From NCBI RefSeq assembly GCF_900112195.1, contig NZ_FOKR01000010.1:62001-126000 (forward strand): a DNA stretch of 64,000 nt, in the 5' to 3' direction. Of the stretch, positions 1 to 8,186 are shown piece by piece; position 1 is the first letter of the stretch; each line of letters opens with the position of its first letter. The translations under genes were made by a program, and so were the position numbers. Under the pieces are notes generated by a model. It had not been told where the DNA came from and did no database searches. It saw only the letters and a program-made list of their open reading frames with translations. Source of the stretch: Butyrivibrio sp. YAB3001 (GTDB taxonomy: Bacteria; Bacillota; Clostridia; Lachnospirales; Lachnospiraceae).

Positions 1-199
1 AAATAGCAATCCCTATAAAAAGATTCATTGTATTTATAGCAGTTCCCTGATTAGAAGCGAAATCAAGTCCGCTTACAGTCCCGCCTCTTTTTGCCCCCAA
101 AGACCAGAAAAATGAAATTACCAGACATATTGCAAGCACAATCCAATATGACGGCTTTCTCAGGATTCTTTTTACATCTGCAAAAATTAGATTTTTCAA
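1..199 (-). CDS. ABC-2 type permease subunit, 5' part only (runs off the left edge)
   Basis: Sixty-six codons of a membrane protein are visible; the rest lies beyond base 1. I start it at a TTG (bases 199-197) whose last two bases fall in the TGA stop of the upstream permease. A good ribosome binding site (AGAAAGGAG) sits about 8 bases before it. The first residues, MKNLIFADVKRILRKPSYW, resemble the start of the neighbouring permease (MRNLLRADLKRIFRVG), followed by a hydrophobic helix. This is typical of the second permease of a bacitracin/lantibiotic-type exporter. Translational coupling with the upstream gene is inferred from the overlap. Substrate unknown. Confidence 0.75.
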   Translation of the reverse strand, partial: MKNLIFADVKRILRKPSYWIVLAICLVISFFWSLGAKRGGTVSGLDFASNQGTAINTMNLFIGIAI

Positions 200-927
200 A
201 AATCAAACTCCTTTCTCCGGAAGAAATAGGTAGTGATCGCCAGTGCAGCCAAGAGATAGCAGGCTGCCGGAAGAATCTGCCACGGGAAAGCTTCCATCTC
301 TATTCCGGTATATGCCCAGTCCAAAAGGCCATCAAAGGTATAGTCATATAATGACAGTGAAGAAAAAAACTCTATCAGGTTAAACACAAGTCTAAACACA
401 ACCGTAAATGCCACACATGCGACTATCCCCAGAACCGTGGAGCCCGAAATATACATAATCATAGCTGAAAAGACAATGTAGCCAAAATGTCTAAGCCACC
501 TCAATATGATAAAAACAACAAGGTTTGTCTGTTGCTGCGAGCTTAATATAATTGCTGATTCTCCGTTTATTACTGCAAGGATTGCCACAATGATGACCAG
601 GTACACGCAAAGAAGAACAATTGCCGCATCAAGAAGCTTGGCAACTATGAGCTTATCCCTTGTTATGCCATGACCAAGTACAGCCTGCATGGACTTTGAG
701 GACAGCTCATGGGCAAAAACAGCATAGAAAGTGGGAAAAACTATAAAAAGAGCTATAGGTGCCCCGTTAAGCGACTTCTGCACACCTCTTACCAGTCCAA
801 TTGAGCCATCATTTACAACGCCTTCAAGCACCGTATATGAAATATAGATCAGCGCCAGCAAAAGCCCTATATAAATAAGCCCAACCCGAAAGATACGCTT
901 CAAATCCGCTCTTAACAAATTTCTCAT
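196..927 (-). CDS. ABC-2 type transporter permease
   Basis: A 243-residue integral membrane protein with about six hydrophobic segments, the first near residues 13-35 and the last near 222-236. It has the short basic N-terminus and basic C-terminal end common in ABC-2 permeases. Its start overlaps the stop of the ATPase gene upstream by four bases (ATGA), and its stop overlaps the next permease. The three genes therefore form one exporter operon: ATPase, permease, permease. Such systems often export peptides or give resistance to them; the substrate cannot be read from sequence. No operator was recognised close by. Confidence 0.8.
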   Translation of the reverse strand: MRNLLRADLKRIFRVGLIYIGLLLALIYISYTVLEGVVNDGSIGLVRGVQKSLNGAPIALFIVFPTFYAVFAHELSSKSMQAVLGHGITRDKLIVAKLLDAAIVLLCVYLVIIVAILAVINGESAIILSSQQQTNLVVFIILRWLRHFGYIVFSAMIMYISGSTVLGIVACVAFTVVFRLVFNLIEFFSSLSLYDYTFDGLLDWAYTGIEMEAFPWQILPAACYLLAALAITTYFFRRKEFDF

Positions 928-1769
928 TCTGCAGATCCTCCAATGAGTTCAAAGTAATAATCTTCCAGAGTTACTTTTTCTTTTCCTTCTTTAAGAATAT
1001 CAATACCATTCTCTGCCAGAATACTTTTGGCTCTTTCTAAATTACCGGCTGAGACTGTAAGTTCAACTTCGGGACGTTTAGCAGAAAGATCATCCTGTGT
1101 GATTTCTTTTGCTATAACACCTTCATGTACTATACCGAAACGGTCAGCAGTATTTTCCAGCTCTCCCAGAATATGGCTTGAAACTATGACTGTCATGCCA
1201 AACTCATCTCTGAATCGCCTTATCATATGACGAATATCTGCTATTCCCTGAGGATCAAGACCGTTGGTCGGCTCATCCAGAATGAGAATATCCGGATTAC
1301 CCAGGATTGCATTGCCTATTCCAAGACGCTGTTTCATTCCAAGGGAATAGCCCTTAGCTTTCTGCTTTTCCTTACCGTCTGTAAGACCAACAACCTTTAG
1401 AACCCGGTCCACTTCCTCTTTTAATGCTTTCCCCTTAAGTCCCTTGGCTGCTGCGTAGTATTCGAGGTTTGCCCTGCCGGAAAGATAACCATAAAAATTG
1501 GATCCGACAAAGAAGCCTACCTTTGATCTGTTTGCAAACAGCTCTTTTCTATTCTGAGAACCGGCTATGGAAACATTACCTGAAGTGTATTCCGACAGAC
1601 CTAAGATCATCTTAAAAATTGTGGTTTTACCTGCACCGTTCTTTCCTACCAGTCCGTAGATATCTCCCTTATTCACCTGCATGGTGACACCTTTAAGTAC
1701 GTCATGTTTACCATAGCTTTTTATTATGTTATCAAGCCTTATTGCTGCATTTGAAGTCTCTGATCCCAT
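924..1769 (-). CDS. ABC transporter ATP-binding protein
   Basis: Cytoplasmic ATPase of the exporter, 281 residues. It has a Walker A motif (GKNGAGKTT), the ABC signature (YSLGMKQRLGIG), Walker B (ILILDEPTNGLD) and a switch histidine (VIVSSHILGEL). The C-terminal tail of about 60 residues is usual for drug and bacitracin exporters of the BcrA/YtrB kind. The reading frame stays open to base 1805, but AGGAAGGAG lies 8 bases before the ATG at 1769, so I prefer that start. This leaves a 25-bp gap after the M13 peptidase gene instead of an overlap. First gene of the three-gene exporter set. Confidence 0.88.
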   Translation of the reverse strand: MGSETSNAAIRLDNIIKSYGKHDVLKGVTMQVNKGDIYGLVGKNGAGKTTIFKMILGLSEYTSGNVSIAGSQNRKELFANRSKVGFFVGSNFYGYLSGRANLEYYAAAKGLKGKALKEEVDRVLKVVGLTDGKEKQKAKGYSLGMKQRLGIGNAILGNPDILILDEPTNGLDPQGIADIRHMIRRFRDEFGMTVIVSSHILGELENTADRFGIVHEGVIAKEITQDDLSAKRPEVELTVSAGNLERAKSILAENGIDILKEGKEKVTLEDYYFELIGGSAE

Positions 1770-1794
1770 AGTATGTCTCCTTCCTGAACAGATA

Positions 1795-3960
1795 TCACCA
1801 GACATTGACTCTTTTTTCCGGACTCAGGTACATTCCGTCTCCCGACTTTATATCATAGGTTTCTATGAATTCATCAAATTGCTGAAGAACAATATTTATC
1901 CTGTGGAACGGAAGCGGATGCATGTCGCTTTTCATTGTATCAAGTTCATTTTCCTCAGTTGTCTGCTCTGCATACTGCCTTGCAAAAGCTCTGAAAAACT
2001 CATCATAATCAAAATCAGGCATTTCCCTTACCGCATAAAGTACTGATTTGACTCCTCCCATATCAGCAATAGCCTCATCTTTTACGGCATTTCCATTTAC
2101 CTTCTGCTGTCCCGGAATCGGCCTTGCCAGTGAGAAGTATCCTGCCAGTTTTGATGCCTTTTCATCCATCTTTGACCTGTCCTGCGCTGTCATCCAGTCG
2201 ATGGAGTTTTTATTATCATCAAACTGGCGCCCATACAGATCAAACTTTGTTCCATTTGAATCAAATCCATGGGTTATCTCATGGCCAATCGTAGTTCCTA
2301 CGATACCTGCAAACTGCTCAAGTGATGCGTCTTCTCCGAAAGAAGCATCACACATAGCCAGATATCCCGCCATTATATAGATGCCATTCTCGTTACTATA
2401 GTACACACAGTTGACTTCAGTAGTAGTTCTGGAAACATCATAAATATCCCATTTAAATCTGTCCCAATTTGGGTCGGCGCTTTTGACTGCCATGTGAGTC
2501 TCAAGCACCCGTCTGCCCTCAGCAGCAGCATCTACAAGATTTCCTCCTTCTTCGTAGGACTTTATGTCTGCAGCCGAATAATCAGCAATATTATCCGGCC
2601 TTATGAGGTGCACTGCCATATTTTGCAGCTTTCCCCCTGCAGCGGTCCTCGTTTCTTCTGACATCCATTCTTCTTCATCAAGTATTTGTGCATACGCATT
2701 TATAAGTGCATTTGTAAATTCATTTATCTGAGCTGTCTTTTTGTCATCTGTATAATATTTTTCCAGATACAAAGTATCCAGCAATGGTAAATAACCACAG
2801 ATTTTAATGTCATTTCTAAAAAGGACACTATTCTGCCCATCTGATATTCCCTCATAGTTCGCACCGCCGCTCATATACAGCCTGACCATCTTTTCATATG
2901 ATTCGCGGTCGAGAAGATATTTAACTGAATCAATAGTTTGCATCATGAGGAATGACTTGATATCTTCAAGGTTCTTTTCGGTATAAATCTTATATAAAGA
3001 CTTCAGATAGGAATAATCCACATAAAAACTGTCGCATTCCAAATAGCCTCTGCTGTCCAATATCTGTGAGAGCGGGTAATTCCCTTGTAATGCATTAAGC
3101 CCTTTCCTGTCGGTCTGAGCCTGGGAAAACATCTCCCCAACATTGAAGTTATCGATATTACTGTTTCTTGCAATAAAAGTTTCTATCCTGTAATTTCCTT
3201 TCAGGATAGCCTTGATCTCTTTTTCTGAAAAACCGAGTCTTCCAAAGAAATAGAAGGCCACATCATCTGTTTTTTCTTTAGATGCCAGTGTGTTGCTTGT
3301 ATATTCCAGATATGAAGAAACAGACCCAAGAGAGAGCTTTGGAGCCTGAAGTTTTAACGTGCTCTTGTCCGGGAACTGTATTTGTGTACTCACAGCTTCC
3401 GGTATTAACAGCCCCAACCCAAAGGGATTTCTCGTAGTGCTCCCCTGGTACTGCGTAAGTTCACTTATAGAGGATATACTCTGTATATCTGAAATATACT
3501 TTTCAAGAGGTTTTACTCCAAGCTTGTTTCGCTCATCCCAATCAGAATGCAGTTTAACCAATGCTTTATATTTTTCTGCATTATCGCCTGTCATAGCCTC
3601 ATCAGAAGCAATCTCCATATATCTTTCATACATCAGCTTATTTGCATCAAGAAATATACTGGACTCTTCATATGCGGGGTCCAGAACAGCAGATTCAATA
3701 TAATCTTTATTGGCAGCCGCTGCAAAATCATCCTGAAAACGTATATTATCCTCAGACCTGACTGTGAATACAACGTCAGAATCAACCCATTTTCCTCCCC
3801 CGGGAATTCCGGAAGGATCAGAACCAGAGCCTTCCTCATTCGAAAGATTAGATTCAGCCGCGTTCCCGCCTTTTCCACAGCCCGCAGATATGAGCACCAA
3901 AGTAGCTGTAAGAATCACAGCTGTAGTTTTTCTGAATACGCTCCATTCTTTGTTTCTCAT
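1795..3960 (-). CDS. M13-family (neprilysin/PepO-like) zinc metallopeptidase, lipoprotein
   Basis: A 721-residue lipoprotein: basic start, hydrophobic stretch, and a lipobox ending at Cys28 (LISAGC), followed by a Gly/Ser-rich linker. The zinc site is clear: HEITH in GTTIGHEITHGF, then the distal glutamate in KDEAIADMGG. The C-terminus (PEKRVNVW) is the conserved M13 ending. The length matches full-length M13 enzymes. It should be anchored outside the membrane and cleave short peptides. The ribosome binding site (GAAAGGAT) is well placed. The ABC exporter follows at 25 bp on the same strand and could be co-transcribed, linking peptide degradation to peptide export; that link is inference. Confidence 0.92.
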   Translation of the reverse strand: MRNKEWSVFRKTTAVILTATLVLISAGCGKGGNAAESNLSNEEGSGSDPSGIPGGGKWVDSDVVFTVRSEDNIRFQDDFAAAANKDYIESAVLDPAYEESSIFLDANKLMYERYMEIASDEAMTGDNAEKYKALVKLHSDWDERNKLGVKPLEKYISDIQSISSISELTQYQGSTTRNPFGLGLLIPEAVSTQIQFPDKSTLKLQAPKLSLGSVSSYLEYTSNTLASKEKTDDVAFYFFGRLGFSEKEIKAILKGNYRIETFIARNSNIDNFNVGEMFSQAQTDRKGLNALQGNYPLSQILDSRGYLECDSFYVDYSYLKSLYKIYTEKNLEDIKSFLMMQTIDSVKYLLDRESYEKMVRLYMSGGANYEGISDGQNSVLFRNDIKICGYLPLLDTLYLEKYYTDDKKTAQINEFTNALINAYAQILDEEEWMSEETRTAAGGKLQNMAVHLIRPDNIADYSAADIKSYEEGGNLVDAAAEGRRVLETHMAVKSADPNWDRFKWDIYDVSRTTTEVNCVYYSNENGIYIMAGYLAMCDASFGEDASLEQFAGIVGTTIGHEITHGFDSNGTKFDLYGRQFDDNKNSIDWMTAQDRSKMDEKASKLAGYFSLARPIPGQQKVNGNAVKDEAIADMGGVKSVLYAVREMPDFDYDEFFRAFARQYAEQTTEENELDTMKSDMHPLPFHRINIVLQQFDEFIETYDIKSGDGMYLSPEKRVNVW

Positions 3961-4312
3961 TAGCTATCCTTTCTCTTATCCGCAGGCATACTATTTAAGC
4001 TATACCAATCCTTCAAGACGTTTGCCCAAGCTTAACGACGTAGTTAAATTTCTATCCCTTTGTTTCCCGGTTTATATAAAGCAGAATCCATTGAGGCACT
4101 CCTTGATATATATTCGTGTTTCTTAAAATCATTCTATCTGAATCACGATCAATCAATTAAATTACCTGACAGTAATGTTGCGCAAAGTTGCATAAATACT
4201 ATATTCTAATTATAATTAATTCTATTTCATATAGTCTACTTATAGGAATGAAATTCTCTTTTTTTAATAATGTTTTTATTTTGTATTTCGTTTTGTTTAC
4301 ATCTTCTTTAGA
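3961..4312. other. Intergenic region, no gene seen
   Basis: About 350 AT-rich bases between the divergent M13 peptidase gene and a short remnant reading frame. It must hold the peptidase promoter, but I could not single out a convincing -35/-10 pair. No long hairpin or repeat was noticed. Confidence 0.5.
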
Positions 4313-4507
4313 ATGTGCCGTGTCTTCGCTAAAATTTCTGCAACGAGGCTTGGGCTGAAGGAAGGCACCGACTACAAAATATACTATTTTGACAACAAGA
4401 AACTTGGAACAGCCATTGTCTTTGTAAAAGCTATCAGCACTAAGGGCAAGGCAATAAATCTACAAGCACCACTTTCAAGATTGAACGAAGAGAACCATAA
4501 AGATTAA
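4313..4507 (+). pseudogene. Fragment of a surface-protein Ig-like repeat domain (possible remnant)
   Basis: A 64-codon frame without a convincing ribosome binding site. Its middle (LKEGTDYKIYYFDNKKLGTA, then IVFVKAI) resembles the beta-sandwich repeats of Lachnospiraceae cell-surface proteins, which often read GTDYTVSYKNNKNVGTATV. Only one such half-repeat is present. A terminator follows within 10 bp of the stop, as expected of the 3' end of a lost gene. It is most likely the tail of a deleted surface protein. A real small protein is possible but less likely. Confidence 0.35.
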
Positions 4508-4513
4508 TTAAAA

Positions 4514-4557
4514 AGAGCGGGCTGCAATTTGTATCAAATTGCAGTCCGCTGTTTTTA
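4514..4557. terminator. Bidirectional intrinsic terminator
   Basis: A stem of 15-16 bp (AGCGGGCTGCAATTT paired with AAATTGCAGTCCGCT, one G-T pair) followed by GTTTTTA on the plus strand and preceded by an A-run. It lies between the plus-strand remnant and the convergent methyltransferase gene and could serve both. Confidence 0.85.
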
Positions 4558-5331
4558 TCAACCAATCTTCTGCGCAACGATGAGATATCTATGAATTGTC
4601 CCTTCAACAAATCCATTCTTATCGATCACTTCCTGTATTTCAAGAAGTCTGTCAAAACACCTATCTACAGAGAAGCCCGGAAACTCCCATTCTATGATAT
4701 GTGCGAACCAGACAAATGCTCCAACATCATAAAAGCGGATTGGTCTGAAGGCCTCCTCTGCTCTGATAACTTTTAATCCTGCCTCCTCAAACTTTTTCTT
4801 TTGAATAGATAATTCAAGCTCAGGAAAAGGCTTAGGCACATCCGGAAGCACCATCTTTACAAGGTCCCTGTCATTCTCGCCACCAACCTGCTCTGTAATA
4901 AACAGGCCGTTTGGTCTTAGTAATCGTGATGTTTCCTCAGGATCAAAGTCACCATGTCTATTTATAATCATATCAAAAGAGCTGTCTGCAAAAGGAACTT
5001 CTGAAGCATCATCACAAGCCTTGAAGTCTATTCCAAGAGGCAACAGTTCTTTCTTGCACAGCTCAACATTTGGTGCGTAACCTTCCGTAGCTGCAGTGTT
5101 GCCATAAGGATGTCCAAGAGATAACAGGAACTCCCCACCGCCTGTATCAAAGTCCAAAAGCTTCATGCTATCTACACGGTTCTCATCAATTATCTGCTTG
5201 TAGTCCCAAGGAAGATCTTCCTCCTCTTCGTACCTGTCATGAATATGAGAAAAGTCCCAACCATGTATATGAGCTATCTTCTCCTCTGCTTCCCACTCTT
5301 TTCTTAATTCTGCTATTCTTTCTGTATTCAT
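4558..5331 (-). CDS. Class I SAM-dependent methyltransferase
   Basis: A 257-residue soluble protein with a Rossmann-type methyltransferase fold. Motif I is LLDFDTGGGEFLLSLG (residues about 57-72), followed by an acidic position and FADSSFDMIINR (motif IV region), then LLRPNGLFITEQVGG. The N-terminal 55 residues are charged and helical and have no zinc site, which argues against RlmA. The substrate is not evident. Start supported by AAGGAG 7 bases upstream. The gene lies behind two tiny coupled reading frames with competing hairpins, an arrangement familiar from inducible antibiotic-resistance methyltransferases, so regulation by ribosome stalling is a reasonable suspicion. Confidence 0.85.
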   Translation of the reverse strand: MNTERIAELRKEWEAEEKIAHIHGWDFSHIHDRYEEEEDLPWDYKQIIDENRVDSMKLLDFDTGGGEFLLSLGHPYGNTAATEGYAPNVELCKKELLPLGIDFKACDDASEVPFADSSFDMIINRHGDFDPEETSRLLRPNGLFITEQVGGENDRDLVKMVLPDVPKPFPELELSIQKKKFEEAGLKVIRAEEAFRPIRFYDVGAFVWFAHIIEWEFPGFSVDRCFDRLLEIQEVIDKNGFVEGTIHRYLIVAQKIG

Positions 5332-5344
5332 ATCTGCTCCTTTT

Positions 5345-5448
5345 CAAATAATTGTTAGTAGTTATTATTTGGTCGGTGCAGTATGTGACAGCAAAACACT
5401 TCCATTAACCTCGGTACAACCTGCTGTCAGCATTAAAACTGCACCGAG
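5345..5448 (-). promoter_or_regulatory. Candidate attenuator with mutually exclusive hairpins
   Basis: Read on the minus strand. A 10-bp perfect inverted repeat pairs 5438-5447 with 5373-5382 (TCGGTGCAGT and complement). Inside it an 8-bp perfect repeat pairs 5422-5429 with 5386-5393 (TGACAGCA). The outer 5' arm (CTCGGTGCA) can instead pair with TGTACCGAG in the central loop through nine pairs including one G-T. A third weak 8-bp stem (5345-5352 with 5364-5371) lies just before the ribosome binding site. The alternative pairings fit a translation-coupled attenuator; the pairing scheme is deduced by eye. Confidence 0.6.
5365..5433 (-). CDS. Leader peptide 2 (22 codons) before the methyltransferase
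   Basis: An ATG that shares one base with the TAA of leader peptide 1 (TAATG) opens a 22-residue frame beginning MLTAGCTEVNG and ending HTAPTK-stop. It has no ribosome binding site of its own, so it would be translated by re-initiation. Its codons span both arms of the inner hairpin. It ends 33 bases before the methyltransferase start. Coding is inferred from the coupling and the position, not from homology. Confidence 0.5.
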   Translation of the reverse strand: MLTAGCTEVNGSVLLSHTAPTK

Positions 5449-5468
5449 TAGTTACCTCGTGTTTTCAT
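5433..5468 (-). CDS. Leader peptide 1 (11 codons) before the methyltransferase
   Basis: ATG with an excellent ribosome binding site (GGAGGTAATC then ATG) opens the 11-residue peptide MKTRGNYSVQF. Its Ser-Val-Gln codons lie on the 5' arm of the outer hairpin, so a ribosome paused there would block that arm. This is the geometry of known macrolide- or translation-inhibitor-sensing leaders. I do not recognise the peptide from a described system. Confidence 0.6.
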   Translation of the reverse strand: MKTRGNYSVQF

Positions 5469-5564
5469 GATTACCTCCATTGTGACTACAATTTGTTCTG
5501 ATGTCACAATAATAGATATTATACTAAGTGAAAAAAGGATATGCAATTCTCAATATTTGCTGTC

Positions 5565-6014
5565 TTATTTCATAAAATCCGACGTATCTAATAGAATAGT
5601 TACAGGGCCATCATTAACAGATTCAACTTTCATATCGGCTCCAAATTCTCCGGTTCCTACTTCAAAGCCTCTGTTTCTGCACTCAGAAACCACAAGTTCA
5701 TATAGTGGCTTAGATATCTCTGGCCTTGCAGCATCTGTAAAACCAGGTCTTCTGGAACTGCAGTCAGCATAAAGAGTAAACTGGCTCACGATAAGGAGCT
5801 TCGCCCCTGCATCCTTGGGATTCATGTTCATTTTGCCATTTTCATCCTCAAAAATTCTAAGGCCACAGATTTTGTCGGCAATTTTAATCGCCTGCTCTTT
5901 GGTGTCATCCTTGTGAACACCTAAAAGGACAAGAAGTCCCTTATCTATTGAAGAAACTTCTTTTCCATCTATAGTTACTGATGCTGAAAGCACCCTCGCT
6001 ACTATTGCTCGCAT
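5565..6014 (-). CDS. dtd: D-aminoacyl-tRNA deacylase
   Basis: A 149-residue cytoplasmic protein of full family length. It removes D-amino acids (and glycine from tRNA-Ala) wrongly attached to tRNA. Diagnostic motifs are present: SQFTLYAD near residues 76-83 and NDGPVTILLDT near the C-terminus (the GPVT active-site loop), plus MRAIVARVLSASV at the start, where the family usually reads MRAVVQRVxxASV. A ribosome binding site (AAAGGGA) precedes the ATG. It lies alone between the methyltransferase leader and a small membrane protein gene. Confidence 0.96.
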   Translation of the reverse strand: MRAIVARVLSASVTIDGKEVSSIDKGLLVLLGVHKDDTKEQAIKIADKICGLRIFEDENGKMNMNPKDAGAKLLIVSQFTLYADCSSRRPGFTDAARPEISKPLYELVVSECRNRGFEVGTGEFGADMKVESVNDGPVTILLDTSDFMK

Positions 6015-6163
6015 ATTTTAATGTCCCTTTCATTTTGTTGTATATTTATTTCCTATAACCCACCTTTCTATTTTATCGTAATACTACAATTTCACAATCA
6101 AATTATTTTATGATACCCAATGGTATTTATGACAATTATTATTTCCGGGAATATTTACATTTT

Positions 6164-6196
6164 AAAAGCGATGTACATTTTCTGCACATCGCTTTT
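6164..6196 (-). terminator. Intrinsic terminator of the small membrane protein gene
   Basis: Perfect 11-bp arms AAAAGCGATGT and ACATCGCTTTT around an 11-base spacer, starting 24 bp after the small membrane protein stop. The arm ends in TTTT in the minus direction. Confidence 0.8.
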
Positions 6197-6219
6197 GAGA
6201 GAGGGTTATTTTTTTCAGG

Positions 6220-6432
6220 TTAGTTTTTTACTAATAAACTTACCAAACCTACTACCAACAATATTGGAAGTGCTATATAAATCAATCCGCCGAGTACCAT
6301 GACTACCAATATGATCGGTAAAAAGATAAGACCAAAACAAATCTTAAGGATGCCCCAGGATGCCCTGAAAGCAAATCCTAGCAGTTTTCCAAAAACCATA
6401 AAGAAAAATATAATGAACATAATTGTTAACAT
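6220..6432 (-). CDS. Small hydrophobic membrane protein
   Basis: About 70 residues, almost wholly hydrophobic, with two or three membrane helices separated by short basic or glycine turns (FGKLLGFAFRASWG and LIYIALP). The frame is open to an ATG at 6444, but that ATG directly abuts the AGAAGGG and is too close to use it, so I place the start at the next ATG (6432). No function can be assigned. Similar tiny membrane proteins are common in Lachnospiraceae, some in envelope-stress regulons. It has its own terminator and is probably monocistronic. Confidence 0.65.
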   Translation of the reverse strand: MLTIMFIIFFFMVFGKLLGFAFRASWGILKICFGLIFLPIILVVMVLGGLIYIALPILLVVGLVSLLVKN

Positions 6433-6569
6433 GTAACTCACCATCCCTTCTCATAACACATTGTTGTCTGTTGATAAGTCTATTATAGTTTTAGCTGATG
6501 TGCAAATATATGCTCTAATCAGGGAATAACACACTGTTATTTTACCAATAATGCGTATATTTATTATTA

Positions 6570-8186
6570 TCACTTTTTAGTGAGTTTCAAAACCTTCAGA
6601 TAACTAAGTACTGCAAGGATAGCAACCACCATTATCAGTACCAGTGTGATCAGATTCGGATTAACAATAGTTCCAAGCCATACGACAAGTACAATGAGTC
6701 CCATGGTTACTAACATATTTGGCAGTAGATAAATTGATACTGCCGAACCCTGTTTGATGACTTCAACTTCATTTTCCCAATCAAGGCGCATATGTCTGAT
6801 ACCGCAAACACAGCCCCATGCAGTTGAAAAAGCACATAAAACAAGTCCGAGTATCAGGTTGAGGATCATGTTCAAAGCAGGTAGATGAGCAGAAATACTA
6901 AAGCAAAGCACACCAAAAATCATAAATGGTACTGTTAGATACAAGTTGAATAGCATCTTTCCCTGGTAGATGGTTTTCTTTTCAAGGGGAAGACTTTGCA
7001 TTATCCAGTAGTTTTTTCCCTCAAGCGAAGGTGAACAGACTGTTGTGGCCATCATTCCGATGAAGAAATAAACCATCAAAGGAATTGCAGGATACACAAT
7101 TCCATGAGGAATTGGAGCGCCTTTTGTTACAACTCCAACAACTTTATCTAACCCAAGGATCAGGACTGCTATGCCTCCGACTACAGCAAATATCTCTCCA
7201 AGAGCAACATTTACAAAGTAAGTAGTAGAACCGGTAAGACGTTTAAGTTCTTTATAAGCAATGGTATTGAGAACACTTCTTTTCTTGAGACCGGCAATCT
7301 TGTAGTTCCTTTTTACATCATGACTTTGAAGTGCAGAATTGATCTGTCTGTAATTCTTACCCACAAGAATAAATATAATTTCAAACAAAGCTATTGTTAT
7401 AACAACTAAAATAGCTCCGTATAAAAGGCCAAGTACATTACCTTGTCCCACCATTGTTATAGCTTTTGCAAACCACTCTGCAGGCAAATAGTATGTCGAT
7501 ATCATATCTGTCAGCTCTGATGCCTTTAAAGCAACCGCTGTTACCTGATCATTTTTGAAGATGGCTTCAATAATGTATTGAAAAGAAAAGCAGATCATCA
7601 CAAAAATCAGCGTTAATACAATCTGAATCACATTCTTTTTCTTAAAGCCCGCACTGGCTTTGGCAATCAAGAATCCGACAAATGCTGCTATTACCATCGG
7701 AATAATAGGAACGAATAGTCCTAAAATCAGCCATAATGGATACACCCAAAATGAGCTTTTGGAAAAAATGCCATATCCAATCATCATTGGAAGAAGAAAT
7801 CCCATATACCAGGGAAAAGATTTAATGTACATATATAAAAATTTGCAGATTGCTATATCTTTTACCTTAAAGGGAAGCGCCATCAGCATATCATATTCTT
7901 TAAAGTTAAGCAGATAGCCATTGGTCTTAAGAAATGTAAAAACAAAAGCAATGGCAGACACGCACAGAGCGCATGCAATAGGAACAGTTTCTATGACTCC
8001 TGCTGCATGAAGTCCCATACATGTTGAAAAACTGTAGACAAATAACATGATTTCAAGACATGATATTCCAATAAAACTTGCAATTGCTCTTCCTCTTTTT
8101 TTCTTATCCTTACTATATTTTCTTATATTCCAAAGACTGGTAGCCTTTAGAAGTGTCTTTATCAAAACCAGATTCTTACTTCTCAT
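6570..8186 (-). CDS. ABC exporter permease, large multi-spanning type
   Basis: A 538-residue polytopic membrane protein with roughly twelve hydrophobic segments. It begins with a charged cytoplasmic stretch containing KDKKKRGR. The size and the partner ATPase suggest the YthQ/EcsB-like class of two-component exporters. The ribosome binding site (GGAGGTAGAAG) lies within the end of the ATPase gene and the two genes overlap by 11 bp, so translation is coupled. The ATPase plus one large permease would make a complete pump. Substrate unknown; peptide or lipid export would be typical but is inference. Confidence 0.85.
   Translation of the reverse strand: MRSKNLVLIKTLLKATSLWNIRKYSKDKKKRGRAIASFIGISCLEIMLFVYSFSTCMGLHAAGVIETVPIACALCVSAIAFVFTFLKTNGYLLNFKEYDMLMALPFKVKDIAICKFLYMYIKSFPWYMGFLLPMMIGYGIFSKSSFWVYPLWLILGLFVPIIPMVIAAFVGFLIAKASAGFKKKNVIQIVLTLIFVMICFSFQYIIEAIFKNDQVTAVALKASELTDMISTYYLPAEWFAKAITMVGQGNVLGLLYGAILVVITIALFEIIFILVGKNYRQINSALQSHDVKRNYKIAGLKKRSVLNTIAYKELKRLTGSTTYFVNVALGEIFAVVGGIAVLILGLDKVVGVVTKGAPIPHGIVYPAIPLMVYFFIGMMATTVCSPSLEGKNYWIMQSLPLEKKTIYQGKMLFNLYLTVPFMIFGVLCFSISAHLPALNMILNLILGLVLCAFSTAWGCVCGIRHMRLDWENEVEVIKQGSAVSIYLLPNMLVTMGLIVLVVWLGTIVNPNLITLVLIMVVAILAVLSYLKVLKLTKK

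Noticed and set aside
4558..5331. Identification of the methyltransferase as rRNA methyltransferase RlmA or Erm
   Set aside because: No N-terminal zinc site as in RlmA and no Erm motifs; only the leader layout recalls Erm, so the substrate is left open.
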